From the NCBI RefSeq assembly GCF_030272615.1, contig NC_081407.1:101293897-101357896 (forward strand): 64,000 nt of DNA. Reading direction: 5' to 3'. The DNA comes from Cryptomeria japonica. Its lineage: Eukaryota > Streptophyta > Pinopsida > Cupressales > Cupressaceae. The position numbers and the translations under genes were made by a program. Numbering within the stretch: the stretch's first letter is position 1; every line of letters begins with the position of its first letter. Under the pieces are notes generated by a model. It did not search any database, was not told the DNA's origin, and saw only the letters and a program-made list of their open reading frames with translations. Below are positions 22,478-35,467 of this stretch, piece by piece.

Positions 22478-24858
22478 TGTTGGCAATTGACACTCATCTG
22501 GTGATTTCAGGAGACTTCTGATGGTTGATTATTTGTTTAGGGTTGTCATTGATGGAAACTCTTTGTGGTGTTTCAATCTAGTGATCATGATTCATTGTAT
22601 ATGGTAGTAGATGTTAACCAGTAGACAGATAACCAATGAAATAGGGTAGAACTATTGGTATTTAATTGAAGATTGTATTGATGAACTATTGTTTTGTGAT
22701 TGATGTCAATTGTAACTGGTAATGATTTTGTTTTGCAATTGGTAGCTGAGCAAGTGAAGGAAACTGATATTACTTAAGAAGTAATGAGATCAACTAGTAA
22801 CCCTACCTGTTGATGTGCCAAACCCTAATTGATGGAGCTTGGTGAATCAATTGTATTGGTTTATGATCAAATGGTGATCGGTAATGATTATGCCACGTAT
22901 GCATGTTGTATGTGATAAGTTTCAAATGGTTTTTGGCATGTAGAGATAACGGCTTTATTTTGGGAATGAGTGAATACATTGCATGAAGTGGAAACTGCAT
23001 GATGAGTTACAAGAATCGATGAGCGGTGATCAAGGAGTGGTTGAGGTTGTCTTGAACAATGTGCAATGATTTCTATGTAATCTAACGGTCATACTTGAAC
23101 TGATTTTTTTGTAATCTCTATGATATCTTAGGTTTGTGATGTGTTACCAACCTATTGTTTTGCTTATAAGGTCGATGAGTTGTTTTGTTGTAGTGTTGGA
23201 AATTTTGGTTAATTGTCAATATGATTGATTGTCAAACCAGAAGGAGTATCTGCAGTATGTGTGAAGGCAAATAGGAGCATGAAAAGGATCTGATCAAGTA
23301 GAGTAGTGCTATTTACCATATCAACAAACCCCTACTATTCTCTAACAATTACAACAGTTAAATCCCTTAACCAAGTAAGCTTTAACAGGCTTAGTGCTTT
23401 CTAAACCCTCTAACCAAGTGATCCATTAGCTTGGATTTCAAATCCTCTATTGAGGTTACTCCTAATAGGTTATTGCTTCTAATAGGGCTTTATAGTCAAT
23501 CCCTTAACTAGGTGGTCCCTAACAGGATTTGTTCCTAATAGGACATTTTGTAAAGCTTTAACAAGCTTGGCTCCTAATAGGGTGAACTTCATAAGAGTTC
23601 AGAATACTTTTGGTTATTCATCCCCACCATGGTTTTTCCCATTTGGGTTTCCACAACAAAAATCATTGTGTCAAGTGGTGAATGGTTTTTGTGGTTATGT
23701 TTGATATGGTTAATTTGCTTAACTTTTAAATCCACTTAGTTATGATAAGATGACCGATAGCAATTCAAAATGTGATTTTACTATTGTTAGTAAAGTATTT
23801 TGATGTTTTGGTTAAATGGTTTGGGAGTTTCAAAGTTTTTATGCTATTATTTTGGTATGCCAGTCAACTGGTAAAACTGCCAGTGCTATTATAGTTTGTA
23901 GTTCAATGTTTGAACCAGTTAGTTCAGAGATTGACTTGAGAGATTGTTTTTGAGTTTGGTGAAAGTTTAGTTAGTTTTCTATCTACTAATTCAGCCCCCC
24001 CTCTCAGTAGTCTGGATCCTTATTGATTCATCATATCATCAAAAACATGGTATTTTGGTAACGTGTTGATCTGGAATGATTTTTTATGATTGTGGTAGTT
24101 TTGTTAATTATTTTTATAATCACGGTGTTTGGAAAGACCTTTGGGAAGTGTTTGGTTATAATGTTTTGGTCTAGTGATATGGGTTATTCAAGATTGATGC
24201 CCACCTTGATCTACACATTACACTTATTGAAGCCGACTTGAAGGAGATTGTTTTTGCGGTAAGATAGGATATATAAGAATGATTTGGCAGTTGATTTTTA
24301 GTATGTGTGTGGTGATTAGTTTTGGTGCGATTAAGCACAATTTCATGTGTGCATTTTGGTTTCAGATCAACTATTAGCTGAATGAGACAGAGATAGGGTA
24401 TTGAGTAAAGAAAAGACAGTCAGTGATTCAAAGCCTAACCGAAACTCATTTTTCCATTATTAGATGCTTTCTAAGAGTTCATTACATTGTATTTTCTCAT
24501 TATAAATAAATTGTAAGTCAATGAAACTTCCCTGAGGGTTGTAGCCCTCTGGGAAATTGTAATTGAGTAGTGAGCTCTAAGAAGTGAGATTCAATGCAAT
24601 TGCAATCCCCATCTATGTAATATCTATGTAGCCTTGGCCATACTATATGAATATTGTAGGTTCCAGCCCCACCACGGTTTTCCCCTTCTAGGCTTCCACA
24701 TAAAAATTATGGTGTTGTGGATTTGTGCTTTTATTCTTGCATGTTTATGTTCATATTTGTTATGCATTGTTAAACAGTGGATAAATAATAAGTTTGTGGT
24801 TTTAACTTCTGGTAGATCACTGATTCACCCCCCCTCTAAGTGATCTCTGATTCTAACA
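22478..24858 (+). repeat. 3' LTR of element 4, split by an insert
   Basis: The left part (22478-22663) and right part (24048-24858) together are co-linear with the 5' LTR. The extra length of about 1.39 kb equals the inserted sequence. Confidence 0.88.
22664..24047 (+). mobile_element. LTR-like insert (probable solo LTR) inside the 3' LTR of element 4
   Basis: The direct repeat TGGTATTT flanks it (22656-22663 and 24048-24055). Its right end has the CCCCCCTCTCAGTAG style seen at the ends of the LTRs of elements 4 and 6, and its middle has the 'TCCCCACCATGGTTTTTCCC' block seen in those LTRs. I infer a solo LTR of a related family. The exact first base is uncertain because the expected TG start is not clear. 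It holds no gene. Confidence 0.65.
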
Positions 24859-25075
24859 CTCCTCTCCCTCTTTCTCTATCTCTCTTCCTCCCTCTCGCTC
24901 TCTCTCATTCTCTATCTCTCTCCCTCTCTTCCTCATTCTATATCTCATCCTCTCCCTTGTTCTCTATCTCTCTTCCTCACTCTCCCTCTCTCCCTTGTTC
25001 TCTATCTCTTTCCCTCTCTCCCTTGTTCTCTATCTCCTCCTCTCCTTCATTCTCTATCTCCTCCTCTCCCTCTTA
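24859..25075. repeat. CT-rich microsatellite, continuation after element 4
   Basis: Starts with the CTCCT duplication and continues the CTCTCCCT pattern interrupted at 17227. Low-complexity open frames are not genes. Confidence 0.9.
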
Positions 25076-25152
25076 GGAAAATATGATGTCTTAATGGTGT
25101 CCTATGGGGTCATATGGTATTCTAACACATGTGAGGCCCCTTAGTACCCCAT

Positions 25153-25560
25153 AAGATCTCTCTCTCTCTCTATCTCTCTCTCTCTTGCACTTTCTATATC
25201 TCCCTCTCTCTCTTTCTCTATCTCTCTCCCTCTCCCTCTTTCTCTATCTCCTCCTCTCCCTCATTATCTATCTCCTCCTCTCCATTATTCTCTATCTCCT
25301 CCTCTCCCTCTTACTCTATCCCTCTCTCCCTCTTTCTCTATCTCACTCTCCTTCACTCCATGCCTCTCTCTCTCTTGCCCTCTCTCCCTCTTTGTCTATC
25401 TCTTTCCCTCTCTTCCTCTTTCTCACTCTCTCTCCCTCTCTCTCCCCCCCTCTTTGTCTCTCCCTCTCTCTGTCTTTCTCCATCTCTCTTCCTTGCTCTC
25501 CCTCTCTCCCTTGTTCTCTATCTATCTCCCTCTCTTCATCATTCTCTATATTCATAGTAC
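25153..25560. repeat. CT-rich microsatellite block
   Basis: Imperfect CTCTCC/CTTTCT repeats, separated from the preceding block by an 80-bp spacer (25076-25152) that resembles the spacer at 26517-26590. Confidence 0.9.
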
Positions 25561-25599
25561 ATGACATGACCCATTTTAAAATCCTAGTACATAACATGA

Positions 25600-26516
25600 T
25601 GTTGGAATCCAATAACACTTAGAGGGGGGTGAATCAGTGTTCTACCGTTATGATCAATTTTAGCCTTATTAAAACATGCATACACCAATCGGTATACCGA
25701 TACATAAATAATTGAAAGAAGTAAAGCAACCAATAAGCCAATCACATAAATGAACACCATAACACACATAATTATACATGGAAAAACTCAAAGAGGAAAA
25801 ACCATGGTGGGATTTGTGACCCACAATATCAATTCACTGGCCATATGAAGAGATATTACAAAATATAAGGGGACTACACTTACAGGAAGGCTTACAACCT
25901 AGAGCACATTGCTCAATCATAAAAAGAGCCTCATTGACTACATATAAATTTAGACTACAATCTGGAGAAATGAGTGAATTGCTAAGATAGCATCTCTTAT
26001 GCCAAAATACAGTTCCAGTTAAGCTCTGTCTATTCTAGTCTAAAACCCTAAACCCTTTACTAGAATAAGCCTTTACGATAATATCCTCACATACATGATC
26101 TCTCTGATATATTTCACATATCCTTCATTATTTCCTTCCAATTACATATTCACTTGATGATGATATCAAAAATGATCTAACCAACTGACCTATATACCCT
26201 ATACAATTTATCATGCCTTATGTCGACTTACAAAGATATTTATAATATGAATATACATATTGGCTAGATAACATAAATACATGAATATAAAAAACAATTG
26301 CTGATGTTTGATCCAAGAGATGTCGGCCTCCAATACCTAAACCATATTGGCCTGCATTGCTAGTAACAAAAGAAATCCTTGCATCCTGTCAGTACCAGTG
26401 CTGGTGAAGTGATTGCTGGTACACAACTGACCCAAAATATGAAGCTGGAATAAGCTACCATGTTGCCATCAATGACAACATAGTGAAACCAACCAATTGA
26501 GTGTCAATTACCAACA
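25600..26516 (-). mobile_element. Solo LTR related to the LTR of element 4
   Basis: On the minus strand it begins TGTTGGTAATTGACACTCAA, close to the LTR start of element 4, and ends ATTGGATTCCAACA after CACCCCCCTCTAAG. The 5-bp repeat CATGA flanks it (25595-25599 and 26517-26521). No internal region is present, so it is a solo LTR left by recombination between two LTRs. It contains no gene. Confidence 0.88.
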
Positions 26517-26576
26517 CATGACCCATTATGACACCATATGACCCCTTAGGACAATATTATGTCCTAATGGGTCATG
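26517..26576. repeat. Inverted repeat in spacer between CT blocks
   Basis: CATGACCCATTA (26517-26528) is the perfect reverse complement of TAATGGGTCATG (26565-26576). An inner pair TTAGGAC (26546-26552) and GTCCTAA (26561-26567) is also complementary. A related spacer lies at 25076-25152. Confidence 0.85.
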
Positions 26577-26589
26577 TGGTGTTCTAAGG

Positions 26590-27003
<414 letters not shown>

Positions 27004-27004
27004 C

Positions 27005-27458
27005 TTGTTGTGCATAGGGTCAATAACGGATATGGGTTTTTGTGACTAAATATGTTCCACTACTCCCCTCTCTTCTATAGTGTCAATACCCCATATGGGT
27101 TTCCTACACTATACACCCATGTCTCTAGTGGTAGAACTATGTACGAGTTATTGGCACTATATACAACCATTGCAATTCTCCCCTCCTTTTGTCTATATTG
27201 TCAATAACTTGTATGGGGTATTTTTATAATAAGAATGCATACAAGTTTCTCACATTATAGGTGGTTTCATAAGGGCCAAAAAAACACAATTTCTAGTGAA
27301 GGACCCACTGAAACTATCTTCACCCGTGACATTCTCGAATAGTATATGATTTCTTTTTATTTTATATGATCTCAAATGATTTAAATTCATTATTAGTTTG
27401 ATATTTTCAATGTTTTTTTATTTCATTTATACTTTTGAGTGCCAAATTCATAATCACA
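27005..27458 (+). other. Region upstream of the transposase-like gene, with short repeats
   Basis: No gene is seen. A motif of the form GTCAATA...TATGGG recurs near 27028, 27083 and 27197. Such repeated short motifs next to a transposase-like gene could be subterminal repeats of a DNA transposon. No terminal inverted repeat was identified. Confidence 0.4.
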
Positions 27459-28780
27459 ATGGGAAGGAAAAAGCGAGGAACCATTGAATAACAAGAGGTA
27501 GCAAAGGAAAGGCAGCAGGAGTGCATGAAAAGAATATGTGAAATGAGGAAATTGAGAGGAGAAGGTACACCATCTACACCAACTCAATTACATGGATTGA
27601 ATGAACCAAATGTATACCAAAAAGTAGTGCTAATAATCAATGATCAAATGAATGTACTAACGCAAGCGAAGAACATGCAACAACATTAACACCTCCTTGA
27701 ATTATTCACAGAAAACCAAAGTATATAATTGACATCGATGAAAATATTTTGAAGCCAATTCCCAATAAAATTTGCCAATGCCCTTGTTATAGAATTACTC
27801 AAAAATTATGAAAAAAATATTTTGAGAGCTTAAATCAAACTGCGAGATGCCAATTAATTGTTGAAATGATAAGAAATAGGAATTTTAGAGAGAAAATGAA
27901 AATGATTGGCTTAAGATTATCTAAAATTTATGGTGAAAAAACTATAGTAAGAAATCTATTTGATGCATATCAATCAATTGGTTCAACATCATGCTCTAAA
28001 GATGCAAATGTTACTCAATGTGTTCTTTCGTCAACCATAATGACAAACCAAACTAAAAAGTCTTGTTTAATAAGCAATACAGGTAACTCATTAAAGATAA
28101 GTAGAACAACACTACACCATGCCTTAGGGAGGCTTGACAAACTTGAAGATCCTAACAATATTTCTCTTTGGGCATTTTTAGGTAGACTTCCACGAAAAGA
28201 CAAAGTTGTTGTCGATGAATTAAGACAATTAATTAAAAAAAATTGGCATGAAAACACAATAGTTTTACCCAATCAAAGAGATGTTGTTAGAAAGAGAAAC
28301 GGATCAAGAAATCATGAGCCACATCCAAAGCACTTTTTGGATATGACTCAAACACAATTTTTTGAGAAAAATTCATTCAAACATATCCTCAAATAAGAAT
28401 TAAACAAAGGTTTTATAAAATGGAAAAATCCTTTTATGTTAAGATAAATCATGCACACACTACATGTTGTTGTAGAATGCATATTGAAATTCTATGTATT
28501 ATGATATATATCATCAAATATGATGTACTTTGAACATTAATGATGTTTTGCAAGAATGTGGTATTCAAGCACCTCCAAAGTCATCAAGAGAATTTATTTC
28601 AAGTGTATTATGTCAAATAGATGATGGTTGCACCTTTTATAAGATTATGTGTTTGAAAGGCTCATGTTCTACATGTGGTGGTTTTCAAAAGCTGCAAAAA
28701 TGTATACATTTAGAGAGTACACATGAAATTGGAAATACACTAGTCTCTTATGGAAAATACAAGCTGATCACATATGGGGT
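27459..28780 (+). pseudogene. Transposase-like gene, 5' part (decayed, split by element 5)
   Basis: An ATG at 27459 opens MGRKKRGTIE followed by a stop. After several breaks a longer frame (27866-28396) carries a helix-rich segment with FLGRLPRKDKVVVDELRQLI and later RDVVRKRNGSRNH. Another piece (28530-28780) has a Cys-containing segment CLKGSCSTCGGFQKLQKC. The reading continues at 45414 beyond element 5. The downstream part has an SDKC...QFKN block and a GKGEHDGAGACVK block, which I read as a DDE-like catalytic region of an unnamed plant DNA transposon family. The family assignment is uncertain. Confidence 0.5.
28776..28780. repeat. Target-site duplication of element 5, left copy (GGGGT)
   Basis: GGGGT at 28776-28780 matches 45414-45418 on the other side of element 5. 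Confidence 0.85.
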
Positions 28781-31371
28781 TGATGGGGAGGGGTTCTCAA
28801 AGAGAGTCTCACCTTGCTCAATATAAAGTTTAGTGATATGTTAGTGGGATCCTTTCACTCTCCACTAGTCATTCAACAAACCAAAACACTCAAACTCTCT
28901 AGGAGTGCTCGCTATCAAATTATGCTCAATAGTTGCTTAGGCATGGTTGAGATTCACAAGGGTAAATCCAACCTCAAACTAAGAAATATTCTAACATATA
29001 CTTGTAGGGGTTTTAGTAGGTGTTCTTAAGGTATTTCCATGCTAATCAACTAGTTTTACAATTGGCTTTCCTTCATTTCTTCATCGCTCCCTATTTCTCA
29101 TATTTTCTAGGCCTAGTAGCCCTAGAGCCCCAATTAGCACTACCTAACTGGTTTTTGGGGAATTGTTCAAAAACCATTCAAAGAACCTACCAAACTATAT
29201 TTTGATCCGAGTACCCTTTTGGATGGAATTTTGAATCCATCAGGTGAGATAGTTAGGTCTGTCCATACTGGTATGGAACCCAAAAATGGCATTGATGTAG
29301 GGTTTTGGGACTTTGTTGTCTTCTTCAAAGGGTTTATGGTCTTCCCTTCTCTATCAAACCTCCAACCTTCCACATAGGCTCTACCACGCATTACTTACTT
29401 ATTCCAAACACTTGTCATCTTCATAACTGATCATCCCTGCAAGCACATGCAACATTTCACTCATTTTCCTAACCGGGCTATGACTGAGCTCGCCTAGGAA
29501 ATGATGCCAAACAGCCTTTCAATGACTGCCAGGCCAAAAAAGAACTTATTTACACTGTACAATGGTTCCATGTCTTGAGTCCCAAGGGTTATTGAGAAAA
29601 ACTCAAGGGATTTCAAGCTGGAACATTAATTGGGCTCTTAAACCCTTGCTCAGGCTGAGCACAATATAAAATCAAATGTATACACCTAAAAATGGTCTAA
29701 AGATAATTAATTGAATAAGCAATTATTTAATTAATCCCTCTCCCCATTTTAATTGAATTCATCAACAATTTGATCAAATCTTCCACTTTCATCTACTTAT
29801 TAATAAATCTAAGGATTTATTTAATAGGTTCATTTCAATAGTCCCCTTTGATTAATTAATTCTTCCCCATCAAATTGATTTCTTCTAATCTCCTAATTAA
29901 TTTAAAAATCAATTATGAGTTATTGAAATTAATTAGCCTTTTCTTATTATTTGAATTTCTAAATTCAAACTCTCCTAGCTTCTAACCACCTAACCTAACC
30001 ATTCCTAAACGTAACCCATTCCATCTAACCACATGTTCCCTTTCATCCAACCTCTTCTAAAAGATTTGTGACACTTGTCACTAAGTGTTCCCTTTCATCC
30101 AACCTCTTCTAGAAGCTTCTTGACACTTGTCACCATAGAGATGACAGATGTTACCTTTAATCCAACCTCTTTTCCAACCTCCAATTTCACCATTGATATC
30201 TTCAGACTTAATCTTGACCATTGATTCCTGCCACCTCACCCCTAGCCTTGGAAATCCTATAAATAGACCCCATTTTGGAGATTTAATCATCCCATCTTAT
30301 TTTGCATTCAAGAATTGTTACTATAGGCATATAGCTCTTAGCAAATCATTCTTAGCATTGTTATCATGTTCAATTTTAGGTTTATTGCATCTTCATTCTA
30401 ACTTATTTTCCAAAATAATCATGAAATCATGTAGCTTAATCATGCTATCATTGCTAGCTTATGCATCATTTATCATTTAAATCCTCCATCTAGGTAGTAA
30501 AGTCACTAGAATTTGCCTAATTAGATCTAAGAGCAAAATTTATACTCGCATTTATGAGGAGGTGATAGATCGCTTAGCTATGGTTTTATCTTTGTTTGCT
30601 TTAAATTCATTATCCGTGCTTGTAATTATCTATTGAGTGTTTTGTGTTGCATCTATAGGTATAACAGGTGCACACTTCACAGGTAAGACATCAATAACAC
30701 ACTTCAAACCTCCACTAAAAACAATCACAAACACCTCTTGAGAACTAGAGTACTATGTACAAAGCAATCATGAAAGAACAGTAGTAGAATCAGTCCATTA
30801 AGTACGGATTGTTGCTCAAAAATTTAGAAAATGCGAGGTAAAATCTAGAAAAAGTCTTCAAAACATATTCAAACTTGCTCAAGGTCTTTGACAGCCTATT
30901 TACATTCCTTCTCAAAGCATTTTATATTCCATATGGATCCCAACCAACTCTCCATTAGTTTCCTAGCCACCGATGTGCTCAAAGATGCAAAAATTTGCTC
31001 AAAAGTTGCAAAATGTTGTCGAGCAACAATGACAACTTTTGCCAAAATGTGCATTTTTACCTTTTATGCATTGCCACTCATCCTAAACCACCTAGAATGA
31101 CTTAAAAACACTAAAACGATATGTCTAAATTTCAAATAAGGTGTTACAAGACATTGTACACCAAAATGCAAGTTTGTGCCATTTTAGGCTTACAAGGGCT
31201 CATAAGCCAAATTTGAGTAAATGCGTGATCTAGTTGACATTCATACTTCAATTGCATATCCAACATGCATGTGGACCTAGGAGTAGTCCATTATTCATAA
31301 ACCTAAACCAAAATAAAGACTAACACACCAAAATCTATAAAATACACTCTAAACTAGGTGCTACTGCAGTA
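28781..31371 (-). repeat. 3' LTR of element 5, enlarged by an insert
   Basis: It is co-linear with 44113-45413 except for two extra segments: the 1014-bp insert 29677-30690, and about 270 bp near 30742-31012 that was deleted from the partner LTR. Confidence 0.88.
29677..30690 (+). mobile_element. Probable solo LTR inside the 3' LTR of element 5
   Basis: It begins TGTATACACC and ends GTAAGACA, flanked by TCAAA (29672-29676) and TCAAT (30691-30695), which agree at four of five bases. The partner LTR lacks it. It contains a TATA-like CCTATAAATAGACC near 30257, consistent with a plus-strand LTR promoter, and a roughly 51-bp duplicated segment near 30033-30135. No gene. Confidence 0.7.
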
Positions 31372-31800
31372 TACTCCCTTAATCAGAAAGAAGTCAAGTG
31401 ACTCCTTTAGGAAAAAAAGAAAGGGGAACTCCAAGCTTATAAAATTCTATTTTAGGTACCTAAGTAGCCTTAGATGTTGGAAGGTACTGCCATTTGATCA
31501 AGTGCTCCATATAGGCGGTATGCCTAGTCTTCTTGAGAACTCTAGAGTCTAACACTTTCTCGGCTTGTGGCATGGCTGTAGGTGGTAAGGGTAGGTCTGA
31601 AAGTGCTTGAGAAACCTTTGAGACTCTTCTACATTACTCTAGAAGTGTGCCCTTATACTGCACCAAGTCTACAACATTGGAGATGGGAGATAAAGCCTTA
31701 TCTTTGGGTAGGTCTAGTTTGTAAGCACTATTGCCATATTTTGCCAAGACCTTAAAAGGTCCAATCCTCCTCATCTAAAGTTTACTAGGGACACCTTTCT
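31372..31800 (-). pseudogene. C-terminal integrase tail and chromodomain-like segment of element 5
   Basis: Downstream of the integrase frame, the minus strand near 31468-31560 encodes VLDSRVLKKTRHTAYMEHL followed by IKWQYLPTSKAT and a TAG where chromoviruses normally have Trp. This matches the usual chromodomain pattern at the polyprotein end, thought to direct integration to chromatin. Stops are at about 31776, 31628 and 31471. Confidence 0.7.
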
Positions 31801-32597
31801 AAATTATTTCTTTGTTCAAATGAACCATGACCATGTCCCCAACAACAAATTGTATATCCTTTCTTTTCTCATCTACCTTTTCTTTGATCATTTGAGAGGT
31901 GTCTAGTAGGGTTATCCTAACCTGCTCATGGATCTCTTGCATGGATTGAGCCATGTCCATAGCATCTCCACTATGTTGTCCCATCTTTCCAAAATCTCTG
32001 AGCTCCAAAACACCTCTTTGATGAAGGCCATACACAATCTCAAAAGGGCTCTTACCAGTTGATCTATTCACAGTCATTATAGGCAAACTCATCTTGATGG
32101 ATGATCTATTCCCAAGCTTGTCCATACTCCTTTATCAAACATCTCAAAAGTTTTCCAAGTATTCTATTGACCACCTCTCTTTGCCCATCCATTTGAGGAT
32201 GATAGGCTGAATTGAAAGACAAGTTAGTACCCAATCTTTGCCCTAAAGTCTTCCAAAAATGACCAATAAAATTTGCATCTCTATCTGATACAATGCTGAT
32301 AGGTAAACCATGAATTATGATAAATTCCTTGAAAAAAAAATGAGCTATATGACTAGCATCATGAGTGACCTTATATTGAATAAAATGTACCATCTTGCTA
32401 AACCTATCTACCACCACATAGATGCTATCAAAACCTGATTTGGGTTTAGGCAAACAAACAACAAAATCCATACTTACACACTCCCATGGCCGGTTTGGAA
32501 TAGGTAAAGGCTGATAAAGACCAGCATTGGAAGAGGTACCCTTAGCTCTTTGGAAAACCACACATTGTTCCACATACTTCCTGATATCTCTTTGCAT
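31799..32597 (-). pseudogene. Integrase of element 5
   Basis: Two overlapping pieces in different frames (32106-32597 and 31799-32125). The first has the catalytic Asp in SMDFVVCLP, the second Asp in VSDRDANF and the Glu in GQREVVNR, giving a complete D-D-E triad. The upstream zinc region reads CVVFQRAK, so the second Cys of the HHCC motif is Phe. The second piece has the FEIVYGLHQRG region typical of gypsy integrase C-termini. The frame change near 32110 breaks the enzyme. Confidence 0.85.
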
Positions 32598-32971
32598 CTT
32601 AGGCCAATAGTAGATTCTTTAGACAAGTTCCAAAGTCTTATTCAAGCCAAAATGTCCACTTAGGCATCCATTGTGCTTGTCTTGCATCAATTTTCTCTCG
32701 TAGACCCTTTAGGTACACATAATTGTCCTCCCTTAAACAAAAGACCATCTTGTAAGGTGAAATCTACATATTCACTATGAAAATGGTTTCTAAACTCTTG
32801 ACAAACCTTGTAGGCAACAACAAAGTCTTCATCATATTGATATAATCCCTTGAAACTGTCCACTCCAATGCTCTTGAGCTGCACTTCTTGCACTATTAGC
32901 AACCTTCTACTTAAAGCATCAACAACTTTATTACATTGACCCTTCTTGTTTTTAATGGTAAAGGTATATGA
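32598..32971 (-). pseudogene. Linker between RNase H and integrase of element 5
   Basis: A fragment at 32687-32902 contains DFTLQDGLLFKGGQLCVPKG, matching the short conserved strand before the integrase zinc finger of gypsy elements. It is broken on both sides. Confidence 0.65.
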
Positions 32972-34249
32972 CTACAAATACTCTACCCATTTAATATGCC
33001 AATGATTCAACTTTTCTTGTGAATTGAGAAAGCTAAGAGATTGATTATCAGTATAAACCACAAATTCTTTAGGCAGCCAATAATGCCTCCATTTCCTAAG
33101 AGATTGAAAAAGTGCATACAACTCCAAATCATAAGAGGAATACCTTTTCTTGGCATCATTGAGCTTCTCACTGAAAAATGCAACTGGTCTATTGTCTTGG
33201 CTTAAGACTGCTCCAACTACTATGTTGCTTGCATCACATTCAATGGTGAAAATCTTGTCAAAGCTTGGAAAAATTATTACTAGTTGAGTAGTCACCTTTG
33301 TATTAAAGAGATCAAACCCTCTTTGTGCTTCCTTTTTCCATTGGAGCTTGGTTCTCACACCTCCTTTGATTGTGTCAAGCATGGGTGCACATATCTCACT
33401 AAATCCTTTGATGAACTTCCTATAGAATTGTGCCAAGCCATGAAAACTCCTTACTTCACTTGCTATCTTAGGTGTAGGCCAGCTGATTGTGGCTTCCACT
33501 TTAGAGGTATCCATCTTCAAATCACCACTTGAGATTACAAACCCAAGATATATCAATTCTTATTTCATAAACTCACATTTCTCCAAATTGATGGTTAGTT
33601 GTTCATCACATAGTTTCCTCAATACAATCTATATATGCTTGAGATGTTCATCTTTAAACTTGCTAAAAATCAAGATGTCATCTAAATAAACAACAAAAAA
33701 TTTATCAATATAGTCTTTGAGTACTTCATTCATGAGTCTCACAAATGTGCTAGGAGCGTTTGTGAGTCCAAATGGCATAACAAGCCATTCATAAAGTCCT
33801 TCTGTGGTCTTGAATGTTGTCTTCCATTCATCACCCTCCTTGATTCTGATTTGGTGGTAACCACTCTTGAGGTCTATCTTAGTGAACTATTCAGCACCTC
33901 CTAAATAATCCAGTAAATCTACAATCCTTGGAATGGGAAATCTATACCTGATTGTAATCTGGTTTATGGCTCTAGAATCAATGCAAAATCTCCAAGTACC
34001 TCCCTTCTTTGGGGCCAAAATGGTGGGTAGTGCACATGGGCTAATTCTCTTCCTTGTCAAACCATTGTCTAAGAGTTATTGTATTTGCTTAGCTACCTCC
34101 TTGTTCTGATCTGGTGTCATTTTATAGGCTACCTTATTAGGCAATGAGGCTCTGGGTATGAAGTCAATTTGGTGACCTATGGCATGTTGAGGAGGCAAGG
34201 TTGCTGGTGTTCCATCACTGATAATGTCCTTAAACTGATTTAGGACCTT
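32972..34249 (-). pseudogene. Reverse transcriptase and RNase H of element 5
   Basis: The RT palm carries [12 protein letters not shown] near 33690 (the YLDD catalytic box), with upstream motifs including [12 protein letters not shown] near 33760 and KKGGTWRFCIDSRAIN near 33990. In-frame stops (TAA and TAG) occur at several points between 33557 and 34249. RNase H follows in the open piece 32972-33556, with TIECDASNIVVGAVLSQ, SSYDLELYALFQSLRKWRHY and VVYTDNQSL. The chemistry is synthesis of element cDNA and removal of the RNA template. The stops preclude function. Confidence 0.9.
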
Positions 34250-34762
34250 CTACACTTCATTGGGAATGCACACTTTCTTCTCCTTGCTTTCTTCTTTTGG
34301 TTTTACAACAATTGCAAACCCCACTCCTTCTCCTTCCTTGAGTGTGTTAATGAACTCCTTCTCACCAACTAGTAGCCCATTAGGACCCTTTGAGCTTCCC
34401 TCTTCTTGGTCTCCTATGGACTGAATTTTATAGGTGATTCCATCCTTTTGAAAAGTATAGGCATTCTTCTCTCCATGGTGTATTTCTTTTTTGTCAAATT
34501 GCCAAGCCCTACCTACGAGTAGGTGGAAAGCATCCATTGGAAGGATGTCAAACAAGATTATATCCTTGTATCCTCCTATAGTGAACTCCACCCAAGTTTG
34601 TTCATTCACAAGAACATGCTACCCCTTGTTGAGCCAAGTAACCCTATAAGGATCACTATGTGGTATTCTTTCTATGTTGAGCTTACTCACTGCTTCCTCT
34701 AACACTATGTTATCTATGGATCCTGAATCCACCACCACTCTACATACTTTTCCCATAATCTT
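34250..34762 (-). pseudogene. Protease region of element 5
   Basis: The sequence CRVVVDSGSIDNIV near 34735 provides the D-S-G active-site triplet, and ILPMDAFHLLVGRAWQFDKK near 34500 corresponds to the conserved flap-distal region of gypsy proteases. Stops at about 34756 (TGA) and 34622 (TAG) interrupt it. Confidence 0.8.
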
Positions 34763-35467
34763 TCATTTTACCCTAAACAAGGATATCCTTTGGCTAGGTT
34801 CCTCCTTAACCAATTCTTTAATCAACACTAATCTTATCATAAGATTTTCTCCAACCTCTAAATCTAGACTCACTTCTAATGCCTTCATGTTTGCTGCATC
34901 TTCTTGAGCATAATTTACTCTCCTCTCACCTCCTTGGGATGAAGAAGACATCTCAGGACATCTATAGGTTGGGTGTCCAGGTTGATGGCAATTGTAGCAC
35001 TTCATTGTGGTGAAATAGGACCCTCTTCCTAATCCACTAGACCTTCCTCTACTAGAGTTGCTAGACCCCCTTCCTCTATAGCTGCTCTTACTATTAGAAT
35101 CCCCACTTTGCTCTACCAATTCTAATTCCCCTTGGGATATTTGGTCTACACTTCTTCCACCATAGCTACCTCTATGACCTCTGCCATCTCATCCCCTACC
35201 TCTGGCTCTGTTGCTTTGCTCTTGTTTCTTTTTGCTCTTCTCTTCCACCTTAAGTACCAATTGATAGCACTTATGAATAGTACTAGGGCATAACAAACTC
35301 AACTCTTGTTGATTATTCCATCCCAATTCATTCAAGTATCTGGCTACCTTGATGCTTTAATCTTCCACGACCTTGGATCTCAGACACAACTTCTGAAATT
35401 CCTCAGTATAGCTGCTCACATCTAAGTCTCTTTGTCTCAAGTTTTGTCTCCTCTTCTGCAATTGGAT
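34763..35467 (-). pseudogene. gag C-terminal part of element 5 with zinc knuckle
   Basis: The minus strand encodes YTEEFQKLCLRSKV near 35400, an Arg/Ser/Gly-rich stretch, then one knuckle CYNCHQPGHPTYRC near 34975. Stops at about 35358 (TAA) and 35190 (TGA) break the frame. The upstream half of gag is at 43514-44070, separated by element 6. When one copy of the TGGAT duplication is removed the frame runs on. Confidence 0.85.
35463..35467. repeat. Target-site duplication of element 6, left copy (TGGAT)
   Basis: TGGAT at 35463-35467 matches 43514-43518. Confidence 0.9.

Larger units (their letters stand above)
17228..24858 (+). mobile_element. Element 4: non-autonomous LTR element with gag-like protein and ORFX
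   Basis: LTRs at 17228-18217 and 22478-24858 (the latter enlarged by an insert) both begin TGTTGGCAATTGACACTCA and end TTCTAACA. A PBS of initiator-Met type (ATTGGTATCAAAGC) follows the left LTR, and CCAAAGGGGGAGAT precedes the right one. Internal coding remnants are a coiled-coil protein with zinc knuckles and a second protein homologous to ORFX of element 6. No protease, integrase, RT or RNase H motif is present. The LTR ends and PBS suggest a Ty1/copia-type partner supplies the enzymes. Confidence 0.88.

Noticed and set aside
29020-29205. Hydrophobic small frame repeated at 44352-44537
   Set aside because: It is inside both LTRs of element 5 and simply reflects LTR identity.
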